A stretch of 6,504 nt of DNA. It comes from Solirubrobacterales bacterium. Its GTDB lineage: Bacteria; Actinomycetota; Thermoleophilia; Solirubrobacterales; Solirubrobacteraceae. Shown here one piece after another: positions 1 to 5,009 of the stretch. The notes below the pieces were generated by a model. It worked only from the letters and a program-made list of their open reading frames with translations. It did not search any database and was not told the DNA's origin. The stretch spans positions 1 through 6,504 of the forward strand of contig JAOPZU010000106.1 in the NCBI GenBank assembly GCA_025963955.1, written 5' to 3'. The translations under genes and the position numbers were made by a program. Numbering within the stretch: position 1 is the stretch's first letter; the number at the start of each line of letters is the position of its first letter.

Positions 1-482
1 CGCAGGTCGCGCACGGCAACCCCGCACACCCCCTCGAGCAGGCCGGCCTCGCCGACTCGTTCGGGGGCGACGAGCAGACGCTCGAGGCCGGCGGCACGAG
101 CGCCCTCGGCGACGACGAGCGTTCCCCGCGCCGGCCGGACCTCGCCGCTGAGGGCGAGCTCTCCGTGGACGGCGACCCGCTCGAGCGCGGCGGCGGACAG
201 CGTGCCGGACGCAGCCAGGATCCCGCAGGCGATGGCGAGGTCGAAGCCGGGCCCGCTCTTGTGGAGGCCGGCCGGCGCGAGGTTGACGGTGATGCGCTGC
301 TGCGGGAACGGCAGCTCGCAGTTGGCGATGGCCGCGGCGACCCGCTCTCGCGCTTCGCGGACAGAGCGATCGCCGAGGCCTACGATCGTGAACGACGGCA
401 GGCCGGGCCGCACGTCGACCTCCACGTCGACGCGCCGCGGGTCGATGCCGACGAGGGCGAAGGTGGTGACGCAGGTGAGCAC
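1..482 (-). CDS. comM: ComM/YifB family Mg-chelatase-like AAA+ ATPase, N-terminal part (cut by left edge)
   Basis: The 160 visible residues form the N-terminal Lon/S5-like domain of the ComM (YifB) family. The diagnostic blocks are GLPSFTIVGLGD (27-38), NLAPAGLHKSGPGFDLAIA (67-85) and GELALSGEVRP (107-117), in the family order. The AAA+ ATPase and C-terminal domains would lie beyond the left edge. In naturally transformable bacteria ComM is a hexameric helicase that promotes branch migration during integration of donor DNA; its role here is inferred. The GTG start at 482 is chosen because the protein then begins MLTCVTTFALVGIDP, matching the family N-terminus closely. No convincing Shine-Dalgarno precedes it, but a TANNNT hexamer lies 7 bases upstream. 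The gene diverges from yraN with a 131-base gap. The frame is intact with GC-ending codons. Family assignment is near certain; whether the whole gene is intact cannot be seen. Confidence 0.93.
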   Translation of the reverse strand, partial: MLTCVTTFALVGIDPRRVDVEVDVRPGLPSFTIVGLGDRSVREARERVAAAIANCELPFPQQRITVNLAPAGLHKSGPGFDLAIACGILAASGTLSAAALERVAVHGELALSGEVRPARGTLVVAEGARAAGLERLLVAPERVGEAGLLEGVCGVAVRDL

Positions 483-489
483 GACGGGG

Positions 490-495
490 ACGCTA
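490..495 (-). promoter_or_regulatory. Candidate -10 hexamer for comM (leaderless arrangement)
   Basis: On the minus strand the hexamer TAGCGT fits the actinobacterial -10 pattern TANNNT and ends 7 bases before the GTG of comM, so transcription would begin at or next to the start codon. The absence of a Shine-Dalgarno fits a leaderless message. No TTGACA-like -35 element is seen 16-18 bases further upstream. A six-base motif of this looseness occurs by chance, so this is a suggestion only. Confidence 0.35.
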
Positions 496-503
496 GGTCC
501 GAA

Positions 504-536
504 GCCTGTGCCGGCGCCACCACCGGCCTGTGCCGG
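504..536. repeat. 11-bp direct repeat, 22-bp period, in the comM/yraN divergent region
   Basis: The sequence GCCTGTGCCGG occurs exactly at 504-514 and again at 526-536, 22 bases apart start to start, or about two helical turns. Both copies lie between the divergent starts of comM and yraN and would cover the -35 area of the comM candidate promoter. A shorter inverted piece, CCGGCAC, lies at 561-567. Same-face spacing is typical of tandem operator half-sites, but the DNA is GC-rich and no regulator is identified. Confidence 0.4.
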
Positions 537-597
537 AAGTGCGCGGACCGGCGCGGCCCCCCGGCACCGGTGTGCGGTAGCGCCGTGACAGGCTGCC

Positions 598-606
598 GGA
601 GCAGGA
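598..606 (+). promoter_or_regulatory. Ribosome binding site of yraN
   Basis: GGAGCAGGA lies ahead of the ATG at 614. Its AGGA core ends 7 bases before the start codon, a normal spacing, and supports this ATG as the yraN start. Confidence 0.6.
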
Positions 607-613
607 TCCAGGC

Positions 614-985
614 ATGTCCACCGACCTTCGCCGCACGCTCGGCGCCGCCGGCGAGCAGCTCGCCGCCGGGCACCTAGAGCGCCTCGGCCACACGATCCTC
701 GCGCGCAACCACCGCACCCGATTCGGGGAGCTCGACCTGGTGTCCTACGTGGGTGACACCCTCGTGTTCACCGAGGTCAAGACGCGGCGCGCGAGCCGCA
801 CGGGCTCGCCGTGGGACGCACTCCACGAACGCAAGCGGGCCCAGGTCCGCCGGATGGCCGCGGCCTACCTGCACGACGTGACGGATCGCCCCCGCACCCG
901 GGAGATCCGCTTCGACGCGATCGGCATCGTCGTCGACGGACAGGGCCGACTCGCGCGCCTGGACCATCTCGAGGCGGCGTTCTGA
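614..985 (+). CDS. yraN: UPF0102 protein YraN, endonuclease-like fold
   Basis: A 123-residue protein of normal family length. Signature elements appear in order: an N-terminal helix with GAAGEQLAAGHLERLGHTIL (10-29), ARNHRT (30-35), GELDLV (38-43), the core strand FTEVKTRR (52-59) and IRFDAIGI (98-105). Asp41, Glu54 and Lys56 sit where a PD-(D/E)XK nuclease carries its metal-binding residues. The family is related in fold to Holliday-junction resolvases and restriction enzymes, but its cellular role is not settled. The ATG at 614 has a good Shine-Dalgarno. The gene lies on the plus strand although both neighbours, rnhB and comM, lie on the minus strand; in most genomes yraN runs in the same direction as they do. 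Codon use matches its neighbours, so there is no sign of recent transfer. Confidence 0.92.
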   Translation: MSTDLRRTLGAAGEQLAAGHLERLGHTILARNHRTRFGELDLVSYVGDTLVFTEVKTRRASRTGSPWDALHERKRAQVRRMAAAYLHDVTDRPRTREIRFDAIGIVVDGQGRLARLDHLEAAF

Positions 986-1049
986 CGTCGCGCCCGCAAC
1001 GGCGAGCGGCGGCCGAGCCGACACACGGCGGACCGCACGGCCACCGCCA

Positions 1050-1065
1050 CCGCGACCGACCGCGG
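1050..1065. terminator. Weak hairpin between convergent rnhB and yraN
   Basis: CCGCG (1050-1054) and CGCGG (1061-1065) pair around a six-base loop in the 96-base gap between the facing 3' ends of yraN and rnhB. It could be formed by transcripts from either side. There is no T-run on either strand, so intrinsic termination is doubtful and Rho-dependent ending is equally possible. Confidence 0.2.
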
Positions 1066-1081
1066 CCTCTGCCCCCAGGAG

Positions 1082-1840
1082 CTACAGCGACAGCTGCTGG
1101 TAGGCGGTCGAGGCGAAGCTCATCCGGTGCAGTGGCGAGACACCCCGACGCCGGATGGCCTCGCGGTGCACCGGGGTCGAGTAGCCCATGTGCTCGCCGA
1201 AGGCCCAGCCGGGATGACGGGCCTCGGCGCGGACCATGAAGCGGTCACGAGCGACCTTCGCGAGGATCGACGCGGCAGCGATCGCCGCACTCGTGCAGTC
1301 GCCGTCGACGATCGCCCGCTGCTCGCGGCCGAGGTCCGGGACGCGAAACCCGTCGGAAAGGCAGATGACCTCGCCTTCCGGGAAGCCGGAGCTCACGCGG
1401 GCGAGGGCGTCACGCAGGGCGTCGAGGTTCGTGCGATGGAGGCCGCGCCGGTCGATGCTCTCGCACGAACGGGAGACCACGACCGCGCGCGTCGCGCAGC
1501 GCAGGACGAGCGGGTAGAGCGCCTCCCGGCCGGCGTGGGTGTGCTGCTTGGAGTCGTTCAGCGCGGCCAGAGCCTTCACCTCGCGGAGGCCGAGCGCCTG
1601 CATGTCGAAGAGGACCCCTGCGGCCGTCAGCGGTCCAGCCAGGCAGCCCCGGCCTGCCTCGTCGGCGCCGGCGACGTACCGGAAGCCGAGGGCGCGGTCG
1701 TACTGGAAGAGCTTGCGGCCGGGTGGCCTCTTGCCGCGGCGCTTCTTCGGCTTGGCCTTCGCCGGAGGCTGCGCCGGCACGGGCTCCGCGGAACCGACGT
1801 TGACCTCGACCGCCGCGACGGCGCCGCCGTCGGTCGCCAT
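1082..1840 (-). CDS. rnhB: Ribonuclease HII
   Basis: RNase HII cleaves the RNA strand of RNA-DNA hybrids and starts excision of ribonucleotides misincorporated into DNA. From the chosen start the protein has 252 residues. The catalytic acidic set is complete: Asp60 and Glu61 in DEAGRG (60-65), Asp163 in LSDGF and Asp181 in VDGDC. Other family blocks are NDSK (95-98), ASILAKVARD (190-199) and the C-terminal GEHMGYSTPVHREAI. The first 45 or so residues are an extension rich in Ala, Pro and Lys (AKAKPKKRRGKRPPGRK, 27-43), basic and probably disordered. The ATG at 1840 lies 4 bases after the lepB stop. An in-frame ATG at 1951 would add 37 residues but lies inside lepB and is rejected. The gene is the last of the minus-strand block. 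Confidence 0.96.
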   Translation of the reverse strand: MATDGGAVAAVEVNVGSAEPVPAQPPAKAKPKKRRGKRPPGRKLFQYDRALGFRYVAGADEAGRGCLAGPLTAAGVLFDMQALGLREVKALAALNDSKQHTHAGREALYPLVLRCATRAVVVSRSCESIDRRGLHRTNLDALRDALARVSSGFPEGEVICLSDGFRVPDLGREQRAIVDGDCTSAAIAAASILAKVARDRFMVRAEARHPGWAFGEHMGYSTPVHREAIRRRGVSPLHRMSFASTAYQQLSL

Positions 1841-1844
1841 CGGC

Positions 1845-2501
1845 CTAGAAGATGCCGATCCGCTTCGGAGGCCAGTAGGTGGCGAAGGCGCCACCGATGA
1901 TCCAGGACTTGGGCACAGGACCCCAGAAGCGGCTGTCGTCGGACTGCCCACGGTTGTCGCCCATCATGAAGTAGTGATCGGGCGGAATCGTGATCGGCTT
2001 CGGGAAGTTGCAGTCGTCGCCCTGGCCGCACGGGTTGATGAACGGCTCCTTCGTGGGCTTTCCGTTGCGAATCACGTGACCGTCGACGATCGCGACGGTG
2101 TCCCCCGGGCCCGCGACGACACGCTTGATGAAGTTCACGTCGTCCTTGCGCGGTGTCTCCTTGTCGCACGCCTGTCCGGCGATGCGACGAGCAGCCCCAC
2201 ACGTCTGCGTGGAAGCGCCGACCGGCGGATGGAAGACCATGATCTCCCCGACCTCGGGGTCGGAGAAGCGGTTGCCGATGCGGTTGACCAGCACCCGCTG
2301 ACCGATCGTGAGCGTCGGGACCATCGACTCGCTCGGGATGCGGTACGGCTTCACCAGGAAGGCCTGGATGCCGAGCGCGAGCCCAAGGGCCACGGCCACG
2401 ATCACGACGAGCTCGACCAGCGAGCCCGACGTCGACTTCTCACGCTTGGGCTGCTTCCCGCTCGGCTTCTCGCCGGCGGACCGAGCGCCCGTCGTGCTCA
2501 C
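1845..2501 (-). CDS. lepB: Type I signal peptidase (S26 family)
   Basis: This membrane-bound serine protease cleaves signal peptides from exported proteins on the outer face of the membrane. The 218 residues comprise a polar N-terminus (1-27), one transmembrane helix (about 28-50) and the catalytic domain. Ser59 in IPSESMVPT is the nucleophile and Lys126 in [11 protein letters not shown] the general base; the [17 protein letters not shown] block (180-196) is also present. Four cysteines lie in the outer domain: C101 and C112, then C158 and C164. The second pair has the C-X5-C spacing of the disulfide in E. coli LepB. The GTG start shares four bases (GTGA) with the rplS stop, indicating translational coupling. 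Only one transmembrane helix is seen, as in Gram-positive enzymes, against two in E. coli. Co-transcription with ffh-linked genes joins targeting and processing of exported proteins. Confidence 0.96.
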   Translation of the reverse strand: MSTTGARSAGEKPSGKQPKREKSTSGSLVELVVIVAVALGLALGIQAFLVKPYRIPSESMVPTLTIGQRVLVNRIGNRFSDPEVGEIMVFHPPVGASTQTCGAARRIAGQACDKETPRKDDVNFIKRVVAGPGDTVAIVDGHVIRNGKPTKEPFINPCGQGDDCNFPKPITIPPDHYFMMGDNRGQSDDSRFWGPVPKSWIIGGAFATYWPPKRIGIF

Positions 2502-3106
2502 GCCTGGGCGTCGTCCGCGTCAGCCGGGACGTCAGCCTCCGGGGCAGCTTCGGCCTCGGCGACGGGCTCACCGGCGTCGGCGGCGGGCACCTCGGCCTCG
2601 GGGGCCGCGGTCTCCGGAACCTCGACGACGGCGGCCTCGGCGGCGGCGGCCTCTTCGGCGGCGGCAGCCTCGGCGGCAGCGGCCTCAGCCGCGGCCTCGG
2701 CGGCGGCGGCTTCTGCGGCGGGGTCGTGGATCAGACCCGGCACCACGACCTCCTCGGGGCCCGTGTACCGCTTCTCGCGGACGCGGGCGCTCTTGCCGAC
2801 GCGGTCGCGCAGGTAGTACAGCTTCGCGCGGCGGACGTCGCCGCGGGCGGTAACCTCGATCTTCTCGATCTTCGGGGAGTGCACGGGGAACGTGCGCTCG
2901 ACGCCGACGCCGAAGGACTGCTTGCGGACCGTGAAGGTCTCCCGGGCACCGTGGCCCTGGCGCTTGATGACCACGCCCTCGAACACCTGGGTCCGCTTGC
3001 GCGTGCCCTCGATGACCTGGAAGTGGACCTTGACGCGGTCGCCCGGCTGGAAGCTGGGGACGCGGCGCAGCTGCGCGCGCTCGAGAGACTGGATGACGGT
3101 GCTCAT
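2498..3106 (-). CDS. rplS: Ribosomal protein L19 with long acidic C-terminal tail
   Basis: L19 is a 50S protein at the face that contacts the 30S subunit. Residues 1-115 or so are a complete L19: an N-terminal helix, [20 protein letters not shown] (21-40), [12 protein letters not shown] (42-53), ETFTVRK (56-62), [12 protein letters not shown] (69-80) and [18 protein letters not shown] (92-109). Usual bacterial length is about 115 residues; this one has 202. Residues 128-202 hold about 21 Asp/Glu and no Lys or Arg. They begin with a run of EAAAA-type units (130-159), which should be helical, followed by a Pro/Val/Ala/Glu stretch that should be disordered. The ATG at 3106 fits the family N-terminus; the in-frame ATG at 3151 would add 15 residues of unlikely composition. 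Upstream of the start is pyrimidine-rich with no Shine-Dalgarno. The stop overlaps the lepB start. Confidence 0.95.
   Translation of the reverse strand: MSTVIQSLERAQLRRVPSFQPGDRVKVHFQVIEGTRKRTQVFEGVVIKRQGHGARETFTVRKQSFGVGVERTFPVHSPKIEKIEVTARGDVRRAKLYYLRDRVGKSARVREKRYTGPEEVVVPGLIHDPAAEAAAAEAAAEAAAAEAAAAEEAAAAEAAVVEVPETAAPEAEVPAADAGEPVAEAEAAPEADVPADADDAQA
2630..2719 (-). repeat. Ala/Glu low-complexity coding repeat in rplS
   Basis: This stretch encodes residues 130-159 of L19, where Glu recurs every four or five residues between alanines (units [15 protein letters not shown]). The DNA is a near-repeat of GCC/GCG and GAG codons. Such tracts change length easily by slippage, and a variable number of units between strains would be expected. 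Confidence 0.75.
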
Positions 3107-3222
3107 ATGAAGAGAGGGGGAGGCGTTTCGCGCGGGCGTGCGGGATCGCAACGGGGCCGGCGCGCGGACTGGTGATGGTAGCGGACCGACACCGTCGGAC
3201 GCGCTGTGGCTGGACGGTGGCG
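3107..3222 (-). promoter_or_regulatory. Leader region of rplS: candidate -10 and small hairpin, weak signals
   Basis: This is the only gap above 10 bases between rpsP and rnhB. On the minus strand it contains a short hairpin with CCGAC pairing GTCGG around a 3-base loop (3186-3198) and a TANNNT hexamer, TACCAT (3180-3175), that would give a leader of about 60 bases. It ends in a pyrimidine-rich stretch just before the ATG. No good -35 element is visible. The gap suggests either an internal rplS promoter or a regulatory leader; neither is established. Confidence 0.3.
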
Positions 3223-3900
3223 CTACCCCTCGCCGCGTTCGACCGACCGTGCCCGCCGCCAGTTGCGGATCTCCTCGTGGTGCCCGGACAGCAGCACGTC
3301 GGGCACGGTCCAGCCGCGGTACTCGGCGGGGCGGGTGTAGTGCGGGTACTCCGGGTTGCCGTTCAGCGCGGCGCTGAAGGACTCCTCCACGGCCGAGTCG
3401 GCGTGCCCCAGGGCGCCGGGCAGCTTGCGGATGACGGCGTCGGCGACGGTCATCGCCGCCAGCTCGCCGCCCGTCAGCACGTAGCGCCCGACGGACAGGG
3501 TGTCGGAGGCGAAGTGCTGGACGATGCGTTCGTCGAAGCCCTCGTAGCGCCCGCAGAGCAGCGTGATGGCGGGCTCGGCGGCGAGCTCGTCGACGAAGGC
3601 GTCGTCCAGCATCCGGCCACCCGGCGTGAGTGCGATGACGCGGCGCTGGTGCTTCAGGTCGGCCGGGTCCACGCCGTACATGCCACGCAGGGCGGCGTCC
3701 ATCACATCGACGCGCAGGACCATGCCCGCGCCACCACCGAAGGGGGTGTCGTCGACCTGGCCGCCCGAAAGCGGGGTGTGGTCGCGCGGGTTCAGGCAGC
3801 GCAGCTCGAGGCCGTCGCGGGTCGCGTTGCCGACGTGGCGCTGGGTGCGGAACCAGTCGAACCAGTCCGGGAAGAGCGTGACGACGTCGAGCTGGTTCAC
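3223..3900 (-). CDS. trmD: tRNA (guanine37-N1)-methyltransferase TrmD
   Basis: TrmD methylates N1 of G37, next to the anticodon, using S-adenosylmethionine, and prevents +1 frameshifting. The protein is 225 residues against 255 in E. coli; it ends soon after IRNWRRARS and lacks the last C-terminal helices. Family blocks: VVTLFPDWF (6-14), [11 protein letters not shown] (50-60), the knot segment [12 protein letters not shown] (114-125), [14 protein letters not shown] (137-150), [15 protein letters not shown] (161-175), PHYTRP (186-191) and [10 protein letters not shown] (199-208). Arg158 matches catalytic Arg154 of E. coli. The position of catalytic Asp169 is Glu173 here, and the usual Asp of SIGDY is Arg139. 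The GTG at 3900 overlaps the rimM stop (GTGA), has GGGGGA nine bases upstream, and gives the family N-terminus [12 protein letters not shown] longer reading to 4128 would run through rimM and is rejected. Confidence 0.95.
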   Translation of the reverse strand: MNQLDVVTLFPDWFDWFRTQRHVGNATRDGLELRCLNPRDHTPLSGGQVDDTPFGGGAGMVLRVDVMDAALRGMYGVDPADLKHQRRVIALTPGGRMLDDAFVDELAAEPAITLLCGRYEGFDERIVQHFASDTLSVGRYVLTGGELAAMTVADAVIRKLPGALGHADSAVEESFSAALNGNPEYPHYTRPAEYRGWTVPDVLLSGHHEEIRNWRRARSVERGEG

Positions 3901-4409
3901 GAAGCGGTGTCCCCCAGGAAGGCCAGGTCGATGTCGATGCGGGCCGCGGCGACGTCCACGCTGCGCACGCAGTCCTTCACGAGCGGCACGAGCAGGTCGG
4001 CGCCGTCGATCCGCGAGACGGCGAGCGCCTCGCACGAGGGCAGCGCCATCAGCTCGCTGACGAAGCCGATCTCGAGGCCGGCCCGCTCGTCGACGACCGC
4101 GCAGCCGACGAGGTCCCCGGCGTACCACTCGTCCTCCTCCAGCGCGGGCGCCGCGTCGCGCGGGACCAGCAGCGCCGCACCGCGCAGCGCCTCGATGGCC
4201 TCGCGGTCCTCCGCAATCGCCAGGCGGACGATCGGCTTGGCGTCCGTTCCGGAGAGCCGGACGACCTCGGCGTCGACCTCCCCCACGCGCACCTGCAGAC
4301 CGCGCTTCAGTAGCGGGGTCCGCGGCTGCGTCACGTAGAAGGAGCCGTCGAGGCCGTGCGGGCGCCCGATGCGCCCGGCCTCAAGCCAGTCGGATGGAGC
4401 GGCGGGCAC
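3897..4409 (-). CDS. rimM: 16S rRNA processing / 30S maturation factor RimM
   Basis: RimM binds S19 and helps mature the head of the 30S subunit, including late 16S rRNA processing. The 170 residues show the N-terminal beta-barrel domain beginning [16 protein letters not shown] (11-26), then a PRC-barrel domain with [14 protein letters not shown] (94-107) and the conserved ending [14 protein letters not shown] (139-152). Length is normal for the family. The GTG at 4409 lies six bases after the khpA stop; no clear Shine-Dalgarno precedes it, so translation probably continues from upstream ribosomes. Its stop overlaps the trmD start. Position between khpA and trmD is the usual one in Gram-positive bacteria and supports the call. 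Confidence 0.94.
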   Translation of the reverse strand: MPAAPSDWLEAGRIGRPHGLDGSFYVTQPRTPLLKRGLQVRVGEVDAEVVRLSGTDAKPIVRLAIAEDREAIEALRGAALLVPRDAAPALEEDEWYAGDLVGCAVVDERAGLEIGFVSELMALPSCEALAVSRIDGADLLVPLVKDCVRSVDVAAARIDIDLAFLGDTAS

Positions 4410-4415
4410 CAGGCG

Positions 4416-4649
4416 TCAGTCGACGATGTCGACGAGCACGCGGCGCTGCTGCGGAACGGCCGCGGCCTTCAGGACGGTGCGCAGGGCGTTGGCCGTGCGA
4501 CCGCCGCGCCCGATGACGCGGCCGTAGTCCTCCGGACCGACGGAGAGCTCCAGGACCACGGTCCCGTCCTCCTCGTCGAAGCGCTCGACGGCGACCTGCT
4601 CGGGATCCTCCACGAGCTGGCGCGCCAGGTGTTCGAGCAGCTCCTCCAC
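4416..4649 (-). CDS. khpA: KhpA, single KH-domain RNA-binding protein
   Basis: A 77-residue protein made of one KH domain. The RNA-contacting GXXG loop is GRGG (47-50), inside DYGRVIGRGGRTANALRTVL (41-60), and the final strand is RRVLVDIVD (69-77). In Firmicutes KhpA pairs with KhpB (Jag) to bind many RNAs and influences cell division and elongation; in actinobacteria its targets are less clear. The gene lies between rpsP and rimM, its standard place. The GTG at 4649 is the first usable start, because an in-frame stop (the rpsP TAG) lies just 9 bases upstream. No Shine-Dalgarno is visible in that gap, suggesting coupled translation with rpsP. Confidence 0.92.
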   Translation of the reverse strand: MEELLEHLARQLVEDPEQVAVERFDEEDGTVVLELSVGPEDYGRVIGRGGRTANALRTVLKAAAVPQQRRVLVDIVD

Positions 4650-4658
4650 GGGATGGAT

Positions 4659-4901
4659 CTAGGAGATCCCCTGCGTGCGCATGAGCTTGCGGACGGAGTC
4701 GCTGGGCTGCGCGCCCTTGCTGATCCACTCGCGGATGCGGTCCTCCTTGAGGACGATCGTGGAGGGCTCGGTCTGGGCGTTGTACTGGCCCACCGTCTCG
4801 ATGATGCGCCCGTCGCGCGGGGAGCGCCCGTCGCAGACGACGACGCGCCAGACGGGATCCTTGTGCCCACCCACGCGGGTGAGGCGAAGTCGAACTGCCA
4901 C
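4659..4901 (-). CDS. rpsP: Ribosomal protein S16
   Basis: S16 binds 16S rRNA early in 30S assembly. The protein has 80 residues, the usual length. Diagnostic blocks are MAVRLRLTRVGGHKDPVWRV (1-20), CDGRSPRDGRIIETVGQYN (23-41), LKEDRIREWISKGAQPSDSV (51-70) and the ending RKLMRTQGIS. The GTG at 4901 gives the conserved family start and is preceded by a strong GAGAGGA site with a five-base spacer. An in-frame ATG at 4973 would add 24 residues without family similarity and would bypass this ribosome site. The gene opens the compact rpsP-khpA-rimM-trmD run after a 108-base gap from ffh. Confidence 0.97.
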   Translation of the reverse strand: MAVRLRLTRVGGHKDPVWRVVVCDGRSPRDGRIIETVGQYNAQTEPSTIVLKEDRIREWISKGAQPSDSVRKLMRTQGIS

Positions 4902-4906
4902 GTGAT

Positions 4907-4913
4907 TCCTCTC
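4907..4913 (-). promoter_or_regulatory. Ribosome binding site of rpsP
   Basis: The minus strand reads GAGAGGA, ending five bases before the GTG at 4901. It is the best Shine-Dalgarno in the window, and it decides the rpsP start in favour of GTG 4901 over the upstream ATG. Confidence 0.8.
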
Positions 4914-4948
4914 GAAGACTGCGAATGACCTACGAAAACCGACCAGGG

Positions 4949-4954
4949 AGGGTA
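4949..4954 (-). promoter_or_regulatory. Candidate -10 hexamer for rpsP
   Basis: TACCCT on the minus strand fits TANNNT and would give a leader of roughly 40 bases carrying the rpsP ribosome site. No clear -35 element precedes it; the upstream side is occupied by the palindrome at 4955-4970. Weak evidence. Confidence 0.25.
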
Positions 4955-4970
4955 GCGGGCCCGGGCCCGC
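4955..4970. repeat. Perfect 16-bp GC palindrome between ffh and rpsP
   Basis: GCGGGCCCGGGCCCGC is identical to its reverse complement. As RNA it can form a six-pair GC stem with a CCGG loop. It lies 40 bases downstream of the ffh stop and 54 bases upstream of the rpsP start. No T-run follows directly on the minus strand (TACCCTCCC comes next, and a TTTT only later), so it is not a classical terminator. It may be an attenuator, an mRNA end-protecting stem or a protein-binding site. Confidence 0.5.
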
Positions 4971-4978
4971 CATGACCG

Positions 4979-4997
4979 CGCGCCCTTCGGCGGCGCG
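4979..4997. terminator. GC-rich hairpin after ffh
   Basis: CGCGCC (4979-4984) pairs with GGCGCG (4992-4997) across a seven-base loop, starting 13 bases past the ffh stop. On the plus strand the loop contains CTTCGG, a UUCG-type stable loop; the ffh message would carry the complement. Without a T-run it is at best a partial terminator or a stabilising 3' stem that separates ffh from rpsP expression. Confidence 0.4.
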
Positions 4998-5009
4998 AGC
5001 GGGAGACCC

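Noticed and set aside
202..588. Plus-strand frames opposite comM
   Set aside because: The minus strand encodes an unmistakable ComM N-terminal domain; the plus-strand products are Arg/Ala/Pro-rich shadows.
1841..1951. N-terminally extended RNase HII from ATG 1951
   Set aside because: It would overlap lepB by more than 100 bases with low-complexity Ser/Pro sequence; the ATG at 1840 sits 4 bases past the lepB stop.
1539..2816. Long plus-strand open frame of 425 codons opposite rnhB, lepB and rplS
   Set aside because: It is antisense to three genes with complete family motifs, its product is Ala/Ser/Arg-rich with no recognisable domain, and long antisense frames are expected in very GC-rich DNA.
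3901..4128. N-terminally extended trmD from the in-frame ATG at 4128
   Set aside because: The extra 76 residues are an Arg-rich translation of rimM in another frame; the family N-terminus begins at the GTG at 3900, which overlaps the rimM stop.
3172..4338. Long plus-strand open frame of 388 codons opposite trmD and rimM
   Set aside because: It is a shadow of two clearly identified genes; the end has runs of Ser/Arg/Thr typical of a wrong frame.
4902..4973. N-terminally extended S16 from ATG 4973
   Set aside because: The added residues are not part of S16, cross the palindrome and ribosome site, and the GTG at 4901 has an ideal Shine-Dalgarno.
4979..4997. Classical intrinsic terminator after ffh
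   Set aside because: The stem is strong but no T-run follows on the minus strand, so it is reported only as a hairpin with low terminator confidence.
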